Of a DNA stretch of 64,000 bases, positions 1 to 9,645 are shown one piece after another. Within the stretch, counting starts at the first letter, position 1. Every line of letters begins with the position of its first letter. Origin of the DNA: Streptomyces sp. LBL (GTDB taxonomy: Bacteria > Actinomycetota > Actinomycetes > Streptomycetales > Streptomycetaceae); contig NZ_JARXYX010000009.1 of the NCBI RefSeq assembly GCF_029893585.1, positions 1-64,000 of the forward strand, written 5' to 3'. A program made the position numbers and the translations under genes. The notes beneath the pieces were generated by a model that saw only the letters and a list, made by a program, of their open reading frames with translations, was not told the origin of the DNA and made no database searches.

Positions 1-53
1 CGGCCGCCTTACCGCCGGACGGGTATAGGCCAGGCAGACCAACAAAAAGCCAC

Positions 54-69
54 TAGGCCAAAGGGCCTA
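54..69 (-). terminator. Small hairpin downstream of the left-edge hydrolase
   Basis: TAGGCC and GGCCTA form a perfect 6-bp inverted repeat around a 4-nt loop, just past the hydrolase stop codon. Read on the minus strand it is followed within a few bases by a TTTTT run, so it could act as a weak intrinsic terminator. It is short, hence the modest confidence. Confidence 0.4.
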
Positions 70-97
70 AAAACACCTAAATCATGATAGACCCGAT

Positions 98-1021
98 CTA
101 CCCGGCTGACGCGGCTGCTGTGTCGGGGATGTGGACGTGCTGCGTGAGGAACAGGGCCGCGCGGTCCAGTGCCTGGTCGGCCTCGTCGAGAACGCCGGCG
201 AAAGACTGGAACACATGGGGTACGTCGGCGGTGATGTCGAGGATGACGTCCACTCCGGCTGCGCGGGCGCGGGCGGCCAGGCGCGTGGAGTCGTTCAGCA
301 GGATCTCGTTGGTGCCCACCTGGATGAGCATCGGGGGGAAGCCGGTCAGGTCGGCGAGGACGGCTGGGCTGAGCATGGGCTGGTGCGGGTCCTGCTTGGC
401 GAGGTACATGGCTCCGGTGTGTTCCACGGACTTGCGGGTGAGGATCGGGTCGATGCCTTCCTTGGTGTCCATGCTCTCGCCCGTGCGGGTGGCGTCGAGG
501 CCCGGGGAGAACGTCACGACGGCAGCGGGCAGCGGGAGGCCCGCGTCGCGGGCGGCCAGGCAGGTCGTGACGGTGAGGCCGCCGCCGGCCGAGTCACCGG
601 CGAGCGCGATGGTCGAAGGGTCCTGGCCCCTGTCGAGGAGGGCGCGGTAGGCGCTCAGTGCGTCGTCGATCGCGGCCGGGAACGGGTGCTCGGGGGCAAG
701 CCGGTAGTCCACCGAGTATGCCCCGAAGCCGGTCTTGGCAACGAGGTGTCCCGTCAGCGACAGGACGCTTTCGGGGGAGCCGTACACCCAGCCGCCGCCA
801 TGGAAGTACAGGATCGTCCCGGCGCGCAGACCCTCGCCCGGCTCGACGCGCAGTGCGGGTCGGTCGCCGAGCGTGGTCCGCGTGGTGCGGATGTTGTCGG
901 GCACGATCATCTTGGCCATCAGCGCCTCGAATCCGGCTCGGATCGCCTCGACAGACCTGGGGCCTTCGGGCCGCGGCTGCCGCAGCATCGCGTCAATCTG
1001 CGCCCGCTGTTCCTTGCTCAT
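98..1021 (-). CDS. Alpha/beta hydrolase, HSL-type esterase
   Basis: A 307-residue esterase/lipase-like enzyme of the hormone-sensitive-lipase branch of the alpha/beta hydrolase fold. The oxyanion motif HGGGW (in YFHGGGWVYGSPE) and the nucleophile elbow GDSAGG are both visible, and a late PHVF segment supplies the likely catalytic histidine. The ATG at 1021 is chosen because AGGGGAAG lies 7-8 nt upstream; an in-frame extension to 1252 would run through the divergent marR promoter. It faces the MarR gene head to head, so it is probably that regulator's target. The substrate cannot be told. A paralogue sits at the right edge of the window. Confidence 0.88.
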   Translation of the reverse strand: MSKEQRAQIDAMLRQPRPEGPRSVEAIRAGFEALMAKMIVPDNIRTTRTTLGDRPALRVEPGEGLRAGTILYFHGGGWVYGSPESVLSLTGHLVAKTGFGAYSVDYRLAPEHPFPAAIDDALSAYRALLDRGQDPSTIALAGDSAGGGLTVTTCLAARDAGLPLPAAVVTFSPGLDATRTGESMDTKEGIDPILTRKSVEHTGAMYLAKQDPHQPMLSPAVLADLTGFPPMLIQVGTNEILLNDSTRLAARARAAGVDVILDITADVPHVFQSFAGVLDEADQALDRAALFLTQHVHIPDTAAASAG

Positions 1022-1059
1022 CGTTCTTCCCCTGCCGCAAGTGACTTCCACGGCACTAT

Positions 1060-1097
1060 ATGCCGTGGCATGTATCGTAAACTGCATGCCGTGGCAT
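1060..1097. promoter_or_regulatory. Two identical MarR-type palindromic boxes
   Basis: The 12-mer ATGCCGTGGCAT (ATGCC-N2-GGCAT palindrome) occurs exactly twice, at 1060-1071 and 1086-1097, spaced 26 bp apart in the hydrolase/marR divergent region. MarR dimers bind such short palindromes, so autoregulation plus control of the hydrolase is the natural inference. The boxes overlap the first codons of marR, which fits a leaderless or very short-leader transcript. Confidence 0.6.
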
Positions 1098-1567
1098 CCA
1101 AAACAAGCAGTGACACGGTCGACCTTCCGGGCTTCTTCGCTGACCTGGTCCGATGCGAGACGCGTCTCTACAACGCCCTCAACGACCGTCTCCGTGAGCG
1201 GCACGGAATCGTCACCTCGCAGTTCGAGGCCCTGCGCTACCTGCGCGACCACCCCGAGTCCCGCGTGGCTGACCTCGCCGCCGAGTTCGCCATCGGCATC
1301 GGGGCGGCCAGCAAGACCATCGACCGTCTGGAGAAGCAGGGATGGGCCGTCCGGCAGCCGAATCCATCCGATCGCCGGTCCTCACTGCTGGCCCTGACCG
1401 ACGACGGCCTGCAGTTGGTCGACGCAGCAGAAGGGACCTTTACCGAGCGGTTGGCCGAGCTGACCGCGGATGCGCTCAAGGCGTCCCCCCTGAGAGCCGC
1501 CGCGCAGGCCCTCTCGGAGCTGCGTTCCGTCCTGGAGCGCGACCAGATCGGCGCGCCCACAGGCTGA
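1070..1567 (+). CDS. MarR family transcriptional regulator
   Basis: About 165 residues, the usual size for MarR dimers. The winged helix is clear: a VADLAAEFAIGIGAASKTID recognition region followed by the wing QPNPSDRRSSLLALTDDG, the DR-x-S segment being the family hallmark. The start is uncertain. ATG 1070 has no ribosome-binding site and lies inside the first operator box; the in-frame GTG at 1091 is an alternative giving 158 residues. It is transcribed away from the hydrolase. The ligand is unknown; phenolic or ester compounds would fit the neighbour but are only a guess. Confidence 0.88.
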   Translation: MYRKLHAVASKTSSDTVDLPGFFADLVRCETRLYNALNDRLRERHGIVTSQFEALRYLRDHPESRVADLAAEFAIGIGAASKTIDRLEKQGWAVRQPNPSDRRSSLLALTDDGLQLVDAAEGTFTERLAELTADALKASPLRAAAQALSELRSVLERDQIGAPTG

Positions 1568-1797
1568 CGCGTTTTCGCAACCGGGTCGAAACGGCAACGG
1601 CCAGGCATGGTCAGCCTCGGCGCACCATCAGGGTCGGCCCCGGAATGATGCCTCTTCGCGGTCCGCAATTGGGTGCCGTAGGCCGGGGCGCGCTTATGCG
1701 TTCCGTGCCTGGCTTCTGGGTCGGCCCACCCGCCAACCCCCTGACGACCAGCCAACCTCACACACCGTCACTCGCAACCCAGTAGCCGATCACGAGA

Positions 1798-2181
1798 ATG
1801 GCGAAACCTCAGCCCTACGGTGATCATCGCGACCTGTGGCGGGCTCTCCGGCTGCCGCAGGCGAGGTGTACGCATTTTCTGCGGCAGCGCTGGGACCAGT
1901 TCACCTCCACCGTCCGGCATCGTGCGCGCGTTCCGCTGGCCCGGCTCGCGCAGGACTATGGCCCGCAGCGCGGACCTGGCACAGCTCAGGAGCCCGCCGC
2001 CACCGTCGACATCATGGAACTCGGCGGCATGTGGAGCGCCCACTGCGACGGCTCGATCGCCCTCACCCCCGCCGAGCGCCATCGCCTGCGTACTCTGCGC
2101 GAAGCCCGCAACCTCCTCGCCCACCGTGTCCCCCTCGACGGGAACCGACTCCAGTTCTTGGTGGACGAGCTGTGCCGCTGA
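1798..2181 (+). CDS. Small HEPN-motif protein or remnant
   Basis: A 127-residue frame with high third-position GC, especially in its second half, so it looks coding. Near the C-terminus REARNLLAHR contains the R-x4-H motif (R104, H109) of HEPN RNase domains, followed by a 'VPLDGNRLQFLVDELCR' ending. HEPN domains usually sit in toxins or in the C-terminal part of larger nuclease proteins. The N-terminal half is not recognisable, the ribosome-binding site is poor, and 1568-1797 holds no good gene, so this may be the surviving 3' part of a longer gene. No antitoxin (MNT-type) partner is adjacent. Confidence 0.4.
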   Translation: MAKPQPYGDHRDLWRALRLPQARCTHFLRQRWDQFTSTVRHRARVPLARLAQDYGPQRGPGTAQEPAATVDIMELGGMWSAHCDGSIALTPAERHRLRTLREARNLLAHRVPLDGNRLQFLVDELCR

Positions 2182-2320
2182 CCTGGACCGCCAGTCGTTG
2201 GTAGAACTGGCCCGGCCTCAGTAGGTCGTCGACGCCATGAAGGATGACTTCTCCGGCGCCACCCCCATTGCCGACGTAAGGACTCACCGGCGCCCCTGGG
2301 GGGAACCGGAGGATGGGTCG

Positions 2321-3511
2321 TCAGCCCACGTTCTCCGGATGTGAGAGGTTGGCGCCGGTCGCCGGGTCGAACACATGCGCCTTGCTCATGTCGACGTGCA
2401 GCTCCAGGGGTTGACCCTCGCGGGCGCGTGTGGCGGCGTCCAGGCGGGCCACCACTTGCTGGGTCCCGCCGGCGCCGGTGTCACGCAGGCCCGAATCCGT
2501 GGCGAGTTCCTCGAGTTCGGCGGTCGTCACGGGCCCGCCCTCCGCGGTGAAATAGACGTACACATCGGAGCCCAGCGACTCCAGTACGTCCACAGTGGCT
2601 GTGTACACGGGCCCGCCCAGACCTCGGTCGTGCGCCAGCGCCGCGTCCTCGAACGCCTCGGGTCGCAGCCCGACGATGACGTCGCGGCGCGCGTTCTTGC
2701 GCTCCAGCTCCCTGCGCGTCCGGTCGTCGAGAGGCAGTGGCCCCAGGGGCGAACGCAGGAGGCTTTCCTCCAGGGTGGCGTTCAGGAAGTTCATCGCGGG
2801 GGACCCGATGAAGCCCGCGACGAAGAGGTTGCGCGGGAGATCGTAGAGCTGCGCCGGCGTGCCGATCTGCTGGACCAGGCCCTGCCTCATGACGACGACC
2901 CGGTCGCCGAGGGTCATCGCCTCCGTCTGGTCGTGGGTGACGTACACGGTGGTGGTGCCCAGGCGCCGCTGGAGCCGGGAGATCTGCGTGCGCATCTGTA
3001 CGCGGAGTTTGGCGTCCAGGTTGGACAGCGGCTCGTCCATGAGGAAGGCCTTGGGGTCGCGGACGATGGCCCGCCCCATGGCCACTCGCTGGCGCTGGCC
3101 GCCCGAGAGGTTGGCGGGCTTGCGGTCCAGGTGCTCGGTCAGGTCGAGGACGCGGGCGGCCTCCTCGACCTTGCCGTTGACGGTGGCCTTGTCCACCTTG
3201 GCCAGACGCAGCGGAAAGCCCATGTTCTCCCGGACGCTCATGTGCGGGTACAGCGCGTAGCTCTGGAACACCATGGCCACGTCACGTTCCTTGGGAGCGA
3301 GGTCGTTGACGACCCGGCCACCGATGCGCAGGGTGCCCTCGGTGATGTCCTCGAGTCCGGCGATCATGTTCAGGGTGGTGGACTTGCCGCATCCGGACGG
3401 ACCGACCAGGATCACGAACTCGCCGTCGGCGATGTCGAGGTCCACGTCCTTCACGGCGAGGGCTCCGTCGGGAAAACGCTTCGAGACTCCCTCAAGGATG
3501 ATCTCGGCCAT
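2321..3511 (-). CDS. sugC: ABC importer ATPase, SugC/MsiK type
   Basis: A 396-residue sugar-importer ATPase. Walker [10 protein letters not shown] (37-45), signature LSGGQRQR (135-142), Walker B FLMDEP (156-161) and the switch segment [16 protein letters not shown] are intact, followed by the MalK-type regulatory C-terminal domain (GLRPEAF). N-terminal wording ([16 protein letters not shown]...) and [10 protein letters not shown] match the mycobacterial trehalose-importer ATPase SugC more than the general multi-sugar ATPase MsiK. The ATG at 3511 is preceded by AAGGAGG. It is last in the operon lpqY-sugA-sugB-sugC, 98 bp after sugB. Having a dedicated ATPase is notable, because many Streptomyces sugar importers share MsiK. 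Confidence 0.92.
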   Translation of the reverse strand: MAEIILEGVSKRFPDGALAVKDVDLDIADGEFVILVGPSGCGKSTTLNMIAGLEDITEGTLRIGGRVVNDLAPKERDVAMVFQSYALYPHMSVRENMGFPLRLAKVDKATVNGKVEEAARVLDLTEHLDRKPANLSGGQRQRVAMGRAIVRDPKAFLMDEPLSNLDAKLRVQMRTQISRLQRRLGTTTVYVTHDQTEAMTLGDRVVVMRQGLVQQIGTPAQLYDLPRNLFVAGFIGSPAMNFLNATLEESLLRSPLGPLPLDDRTRRELERKNARRDVIVGLRPEAFEDAALAHDRGLGGPVYTATVDVLESLGSDVYVYFTAEGGPVTTAELEELATDSGLRDTGAGGTQQVVARLDAATRAREGQPLELHVDMSKAHVFDPATGANLSHPENVG

Positions 3512-3525
3512 CGGTGGTGCCTCCT

Positions 3526-3549
3526 TGCCTTCGTGCCTTCGTGCCTTCC
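3526..3549. repeat. 8-bp tandem repeat in the sugB-sugC gap
   Basis: Three consecutive copies of TGCCTTCG (the last ending in C) lie 15-38 bp upstream of the sugC start, next to its ribosome-binding site. Copy-number change here would shift the leader length in 8-nt steps. Confidence 0.7.
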
Positions 3550-3609
3550 GGTCCGGGCGTCGCGTGGCCGGTGTCTCGGACGGGCGGGCCGTCCGCGCGG
3601 CCGGACAGG

Positions 3610-4443
3610 TCACCCCTTGACCGCCCCGGAGGTCAGTCCGGCGATGATCCGCCGCTGGAAGAACAGAACGAAAACGATGATCGGAATGGTGATCACCACG
3701 GCCGCTGCGGCGATCGAACCGGTGGGCTGCTGGAACTGCGAGCTCCCCGTGAAGAACGCGATGGCGGCCGGCACCGTACGCGCGGCCGTGGTGGAGGTCA
3801 GCGAGATCGCGAACAGGAAGTCGTTCCAGCAGAAGATGAAGACGAGGATGGCCGTGGTGAACACGCCCGGCGCGGCCAGCGGCGCGATGACCATCCGGAA
3901 CGCCTGCGCGGGCGTGGCCCCGTCGACCTTGGCGGCCTTCTCCAGGTCCCAGGGGATCTCCCGGAAGAACGCGGACAACGTGTAGATCGCAAGAGGCAGC
4001 GAGAAGGTCATGTACGGGATGATCAGACCGATCCAGGTGTCGAAGATCCCCACGACGCGCTCGATGTTGAACAGCGGTGACACCAGGGAGATCGGCGGGA
4101 ACATCGCGATCAGCAGCGACATCCCGATGAGCACCCGCTTGCCCGGGAACCGGAGTCTGGCCACGGCGTACGCGGCCATGGTGCCCAGCGCCACCGCGAT
4201 CACCGTGGAGATCAGGGCGATGCCGATCGAGTTGACCAGTGCACGGGTGAACTCGGAGGTCTGGAAGATGCCCTTGTAGTTCTCCCAGGTCCATTGCCTG
4301 GGGATGTAGGTGCCGTCCGTCAGGGTGCTGGGCTTCTTGAACGACAGCGCGGCGATCCACCACACCGGAAACAGCGCGTACAGAATCACCACCACGTTCA
4401 CGACGCCCCATCGGGCGGCGTGCGTCTTTCCGACGGCGGCCAT
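3610..4443 (-). CDS. sugB: ABC sugar importer permease, SugB-like
   Basis: A 277-residue inner-membrane permease with six predicted membrane spans. The cytoplasmic EAA loop, [20 protein letters not shown], is typical of the MalG-type second permease of carbohydrate importers and docks onto the ATPase. It ends in the usual ...[14 protein letters not shown] tail. Its ATG shares its first base with the last base of the sugA stop (TGATG), so the two permeases are translationally coupled and presumably made one to one. Confidence 0.92.
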   Translation of the reverse strand: MAAVGKTHAARWGVVNVVVILYALFPVWWIAALSFKKPSTLTDGTYIPRQWTWENYKGIFQTSEFTRALVNSIGIALISTVIAVALGTMAAYAVARLRFPGKRVLIGMSLLIAMFPPISLVSPLFNIERVVGIFDTWIGLIIPYMTFSLPLAIYTLSAFFREIPWDLEKAAKVDGATPAQAFRMVIAPLAAPGVFTTAILVFIFCWNDFLFAISLTSTTAARTVPAAIAFFTGSSQFQQPTGSIAAAAVVITIPIIVFVLFFQRRIIAGLTSGAVKG

Positions 4444-5393
4444 CAGCGTTTCACCTCCGCGCCGGGTGCGGCAGTGCCGAACAGCTTGACGAAGGTGAAG
4501 GCGATGATCCCGACGCAGACGAAGATGAGCACCGAGATCGCCGACCCGATGCCCAGGTTCAGCGAGGTGAACAGGTTGTCGTAACCGAGGATCGACACAG
4601 AACCGGTGTCCTGGGCGCCCGCGGTCAGGATGTAGATGTTGTCGAAGATCCGGAACGCGTCCAGCGTGCGGAAGAGCAGCGCCACCAGGATGGCCGGTTT
4701 CATCAGCGGCACCATGACCTTGACGAAGCGCTGCCAGCCGGTGGCGCCGTCCACCATGGCCGCCTTCAGGGTCTCCTCGGGGACCAGCGCGAGTCCCGCG
4801 AGCAGCAGGAGCGCCATGAACGGGGTCGTCTTCCACACCTCGGCGAGCACGATCAGCCACAGGGCGGGCCAGTGCTCGGTCAGTGGAGCCGATCCGGTGG
4901 GCAGCAGCCCGGCGAGGTACCCGAGGTCCGGTGTCCACGCGTACTGCCAGGAGAAGGCGGCGACGACGGTGACGATCCCGTACGGCAGGAGGACCGAGGT
5001 GCGGACCGTCCCGCGCCCGAAGATGGCGCGATGCATCACCAGGGCGATAGCCATGCCGAGGACCAGCTCGATGACGACGGACACCCCGGAGACGAACAGC
5101 GTCACCCAGAAGGCGTCCCACCAGAACGGGGAGGACAGCACCGCCCCGTAGTTGCTCAGGCCCACGAACTTCGCCTGCGCCGGGAAGCGCAGGTCGTACC
5201 GCTGGAGGGAGAGGTAGACGGCATACCCGATGGGATAGGCGGTCACGGCGAGCATGACCAGAACGGCCGGTGCGCAGAGCAGCCAGCCGAGCCGCCGCTC
5301 CTGCCGGGCTCCCGCCGAGAGCGCCGCCCGGGTCCGCCGCTTCTGCTCCGCCTCGGGCGGCGGCGCTCCGCCCGGTTGGACCTGCGTGCTCAT
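4443..5393 (-). CDS. sugA: ABC sugar importer permease, SugA-like
   Basis: A 316-residue MalF-type permease with a charged, proline-rich N-terminus, then six membrane spans beginning at [20 protein letters not shown], and an EAA loop ([20 protein letters not shown]). The ATG at 5393 is used. An in-frame GTG at 5432 would add 13 residues and neither start has a well-spaced ribosome-binding site (GGGAG abuts the ATG), so the exact start is open. It heterodimerises with the next gene product to form the translocation pore. The substrate (trehalose) is inferred from the binding protein and ATPase. Confidence 0.9.
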   Translation of the reverse strand: MSTQVQPGGAPPPEAEQKRRTRAALSAGARQERRLGWLLCAPAVLVMLAVTAYPIGYAVYLSLQRYDLRFPAQAKFVGLSNYGAVLSSPFWWDAFWVTLFVSGVSVVIELVLGMAIALVMHRAIFGRGTVRTSVLLPYGIVTVVAAFSWQYAWTPDLGYLAGLLPTGSAPLTEHWPALWLIVLAEVWKTTPFMALLLLAGLALVPEETLKAAMVDGATGWQRFVKVMVPLMKPAILVALLFRTLDAFRIFDNIYILTAGAQDTGSVSILGYDNLFTSLNLGIGSAISVLIFVCVGIIAFTFVKLFGTAAPGAEVKR

Positions 5394-5435
5394 CTCCCGC
5401 CGCCGGGAGACCAGGCCCGCGCGCGGGGACACCCA

Positions 5436-5483
5436 CGGGCGCGGGGGCAGCCGCGGGCGCGGGGGCAGCCGCGGGCGCGGTGG
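5436..5483. repeat. 18-bp GC-rich tandem repeat in the lpqY-sugA gap
   Basis: About two and a half copies of CGGGCGCGGGGGCAGCCG lie in the 106-bp gap between the binding-protein gene and sugA. It is strongly strand-asymmetric and could affect transcript stability between the two genes. Confidence 0.65.
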
Positions 5484-5499
5484 TGCGGGAAATGGGGAC

Positions 5500-6759
5500 T
5501 CACGGGATCACACCCTTGGATTGCAGAGCGTTGTCGATCTGGTCCCTGATGGTCCTGACCGAACTCTCCGGCTTGATCCCGGACGGCGGGGACAGCGTGT
5601 GGGAGACCGCGATCGAGATATTCTGGTAGGCCGGAGTGAGCGGGCGTACGCTCGCCGACTCCAGGGCGGCCAGGACTTCCTTGCCGAACGGGTACTGCTT
5701 GATGAAGGACGGCTCGTCGTAGATGCCGCGCAGGGTGGGCGGCAGACCGCCTTCGAGCGCCGCGGTGAGCTGGTTCTCCCGGTTGCGCAGGCACAGGGCC
5801 GCCGCGAAGGCCGGCTGGGCGTGGCGCGAGTAGGCGCTCACGGCCAGGTCGATCCCGCCGATCGTGGGCCGTGCCGGACGGTTCGCGTCGACCCGGGGGT
5901 ACGGCGCCCAGCGGAAGTTCTTGAACAGCGCCGGATTGTTCGCCTTCATCGACGGATAGACGAACGGGTAGTTGAGTTCGAACGCCGCCGTCCCCGACTC
6001 CATGGCGAGGCGGTTCTGGTCCTCCATCTGGTTGGACAGGGAGGGGTCCGCGGCCGGAGATCTCGCCATGTCGCGCATGACGGAGGCGGCCCGCACCGCG
6101 GGAGGACCGAGGGACGGCTCGGTGGCGGTCTTGTTGAGGATCGAACCGCCCGCGCTGTTGATCAGTGTGTTGAACCAGACGGTCAGGCCCTCGTACTGGG
6201 CGCCCTGGATCTCCACGAAGTGCGGTTTGCCCTTCTGGGCGAGGCCGCGGGCCATGGTCAGCATCTCGGCCCAGGTCTTGGGCGGAGTCGGCACCAGATC
6301 CTTGCGGTACCAGAGAAGCTGGGTGTTGGTGTTGTACGGAACGGCGTACAGCTTGCCCTTCCACATCGAGGTCTGCACCGGCACACGCAGAGTGCCCTCG
6401 AGAGCCTGCCGCTTCGCCGCCCCCGTCCACTCACGGATCCAGCGGGCCTCGGCGAACTCCGCCGCCCAGGTGACGTCCAGGCCCAGGATGTCGAGCGAGT
6501 TGTCCTGCGCGGCGAGCCTGCGGACGAGCTGCTGGCGCTGGCCGTCGGCGGCACGCGGCAGCTTGTGGTAAACGATCCGGTAGCGCCCCTGGGAGGCCTT
6601 GCTGCACCTGTCGGCCGCCTTCTGCAGTGCCCCTGAGTCGTCAGGGAAGTTGTACCAGTTGACAGCGATCGGTCCGGAGCCTTCGCCGCCACCGCAGGCG
6701 GCCAGCACAGACGCGAGCAACGGCAGCACAGCGAGACCTCGCAGCCGTCGCGTCCGCAC
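5500..6759 (-). CDS. lpqY: LpqY-like sugar-binding lipoprotein
   Basis: A 419-residue extracellular solute-binding lipoprotein. Signal peptide MRTRRLRGLAVLPLLASVLAAC ends in a lipobox with lipid-bearing Cys22. The mature start (NWYNFPDDSG..., LPRAADGQRQQLVRRLAAQD, DILGLDVTWAAEFAEA) follows the pattern of mycobacterial LpqY, the trehalose receptor of the SugABC importer. GTG 6759 is chosen because AAGAAGG sits 8 nt upstream; GTG 6768 and an upstream start at 6852 are possible, but the latter would translate a tandem repeat. It is first in the importer operon. Other disaccharides cannot be excluded from sequence alone. Confidence 0.87.
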   Translation of the reverse strand: MRTRRLRGLAVLPLLASVLAACGGGEGSGPIAVNWYNFPDDSGALQKAADRCSKASQGRYRIVYHKLPRAADGQRQQLVRRLAAQDNSLDILGLDVTWAAEFAEARWIREWTGAAKRQALEGTLRVPVQTSMWKGKLYAVPYNTNTQLLWYRKDLVPTPPKTWAEMLTMARGLAQKGKPHFVEIQGAQYEGLTVWFNTLINSAGGSILNKTATEPSLGPPAVRAASVMRDMARSPAADPSLSNQMEDQNRLAMESGTAAFELNYPFVYPSMKANNPALFKNFRWAPYPRVDANRPARPTIGGIDLAVSAYSRHAQPAFAAALCLRNRENQLTAALEGGLPPTLRGIYDEPSFIKQYPFGKEVLAALESASVRPLTPAYQNISIAVSHTLSPPSGIKPESSVRTIRDQIDNALQSKGVIP

Positions 6760-6775
6760 GGAAGGCACCTTCTTT

Positions 6776-6835
6776 CCCAGAACCCGCTGACCCAGAACCC
6801 GCTGACCCAGAACCCGCTGTCCCAGAACCCGCTGA
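6776..6835. repeat. Four 15-bp tandem repeats at the lpqY 5' end
   Basis: Four contiguous copies of CCCAGAACCCGCTGA (the third ends in T) cover 60 bp just upstream of the lpqY start region. The period is a multiple of three, so on the minus strand the frame stays open as repeated LGQRV residues. It could be leader RNA or, if a far upstream start is used, a repetitive N-terminal extension. Confidence 0.85.
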
Positions 6836-6921
6836 AATCCGCACCCGCGCACGCGGCGAAACCTCGTTCTCCGAGACGGTCGGCACGGGAATCGACCCCG
6901 TGGCGTTTCACTTCCGCGTCA

Positions 6922-6949
6922 ACACTAGACATCTCAGAACATGACGTAA
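6922..6949 (-). promoter_or_regulatory. Possible promoter of the LpqY-SugABC-like operon
   Basis: On the minus strand TTACGT and TAGTGT are separated by 16 bp in the otherwise empty region upstream of lpqY. The fit to the vegetative Streptomyces consensus is only fair. No regulator gene of LacI, ROK or GntR type is adjacent. Confidence 0.3.
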
Positions 6950-7052
6950 GCGTAAACAGCCGCCATAGCACCCATATCACCCGATCGCCCCACACTGACG
7001 ATCTCGGGGCCCCGGCCTCGCCGGGTCGCTACCGCTTGCCGCCATCCGCCAC

Positions 7053-7949
7053 TCACAGCGGCCAGGCGGTCAGCAAATCGCCAGGGCCGTAGATGGCATC
7101 GAGTCCCGGACAGTCCACTCCGCTGCGCGAGACCGCCACGACGGGGACAGGACCGCCGGTGAGGGCGGCCCGGTGCCGATGGAGAGCCGCCAGGTCGTGC
7201 CGGTCGAAGGGCGACTGCTCCAGCCACTTGATGGAGCCGACGAAGAGCAGCTCCTTGGCAATGGGGGCGCGATCCGCCGCGACGATATCGATCTCGACGT
7301 CGTTGGTGCGGGTCCAGTAGCCACCCACTGCGGGGGCTGCGGGGGCTGCGGGGGCTGCGGGGGCTGCGGGGAGCTGATCGTCGGGCAGCATCCGGGCCAG
7401 CGCCTCGCGGATGATCGGCTCGATCGCCCGGCCGCGCCAACTGGTCCAGCTCTCCCGGATCCGCGCCAAGGTCAGATCACCCCGCCCCCGTTCGATCTCC
7501 TCCATGGACGGGCCGAGCAGGTGCAGCCAAAACCGCAGGTAGGGATCCGGCACTCGGTAGCGGCGATCCTTCGACGGGCGCGGCGATACGGGCAGCTCCG
7601 CAGCGACGATCCGCTTGCCCGTAAGCAGCGCCAGCGCTCGCTGCAGCGGCGTGGCCCCGATTCCGCCGGCTGCGCGGGCGATGTTGGTGATGGTCCGCTC
7701 GCCACTGCCGATAGCCGCCAGCACCGTACGCGCCTGAGCCTGCGGAGGGAATTCAGCAGCCAGCGAGCGCTCGGCCGACACCAGCAGAGCCGAGACCGGG
7801 TCACTCAGTGCCTCACCGAGGAAGTCCCACAGCCCTGCGCCCCGCGGCCACTCCGCGCAGATCAGTGGCAGCCCACCGGTGACCAGCGCGGCATCGAAGG
7901 CTTCCGCCGGATCCACCGGCCCAACCCGCGAGGTCGGCCTGCTGGCGCT
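7053..7949 (-). pseudogene. 5'-truncated DUF234/AAA-type ATPase
   Basis: The open frame carries only the C-terminal half of an archaeal-type AAA ATPase with a DUF234 region. It starts in the helical part after the ATPase core (DPAEAFDAALVTGGLPLICAEWP), continues with a winged-helix segment (TITNIARAAGGIGATPLQRALALL) and the DUF234 nuclease-like domain (YWTRTNDVEIDIVAADRAPIAKELLFVGSIKW). Walker A and B are missing and a stop codon at 7950 ends the frame upstream, so the N-terminal half has been lost. A GTG at 7916 is the first possible start (287 residues). It is probably a decayed mobile or defence-type accessory gene. Confidence 0.6.
7328..7371. repeat. 9-bp repeat coding (Ala-Ala-Pro)n in the DUF234 remnant
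   Basis: Four perfect copies of CTGCGGGGG plus a partial fifth, in frame, encode PAAPAAPAAPAAPA inside the remnant. The period keeps the frame open, so expansion would lengthen a linker. Confidence 0.85.
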
Positions 7950-8335
7950 TCACAGAGGCTGTGGCGAGGTAGACAGAGCCGTGGGCAGCGCCCTTCGAGT
8001 GCGCCCCGCCGATCGGCATGCCGTCGCGGACAGCGCGCCCTGCGCAGCCTCCAGAGCGGGGACGAGTCCGTGCTGGTGATCAACATCTCGGGCGCCATAC
8101 AGACCGCGGGACTGCGCCGGGCCCTGGACAGTGCACGACCCAGCACGGGCTCTCGCATCTCTTCCCAGCACGATCCCAGCACGGTACGGATGACCAGGGA
8201 TGACAGCAGGTGACGAGGGGTCAGCTATCCCAGCACCATCCCCGCACGGGAAAAACAGAGGGCCCGACTCCGAAGAGTTGAGCCCTCCCTGACCTGCATG
8301 TTTGGCAGATCAGCGACGTGGTGATAGGTCAGCCG
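7950..8335. other. Gene-free stretch with CCCAGCAC repeats
   Basis: About 390 bp between the truncated ATPase and ychF. No frame in it gives a recognisable protein. The octamer CCCAGCAC recurs four times between about 8120 and 8240. The stretch ends with the ychF terminator. It is probably debris of the lost 5' half of the ATPase plus an integration or deletion scar. Confidence 0.4.
8259..8286 (-). terminator. Intrinsic terminator after ychF
   Basis: AGGGCCCGACTC and GAGTTGAGCCCT pair over 12 positions, with one mismatch and one G-U, around a CGAA tetraloop. It lies 50 bp past the ychF stop. No long U tract follows, as is common in Streptomyces. Confidence 0.65.
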
Positions 8336-9424
<1,089 letters not shown>

Positions 9425-9645
9425 GGTGCGACTTCCCGGAGTGAGAGGGCTGGCGTGAGAGGACGGGCCTGGGGCCTGTCGGACGGACCCCTGAGAACAG
9501 GCTCCTGGGAACAGGCCCGGGGCCGATCCACCAGTCTACGGCGTGCCCGCGCCCGCACCGGCGACGTATCGAACGCTTGGCCAAGGTCCGATCGACGGCG
9601 TGTCCGAGGAGCGATTCAGCACATTAACCGACCTAAGTTGGTCCA

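Noticed and set aside
131..1069. Long plus-strand open frame running into marR
   Set aside because: It is antisense to the clearly coding hydrolase and only its last part is the MarR protein; the frame is open because of GC-rich codon structure.
8020..8260. Phage integrase C-terminus or att site
   Set aside because: The CCCAGCAC repeats hint at a recombination scar, but no frame shows tyrosine- or serine-recombinase motifs and no tRNA is nearby.
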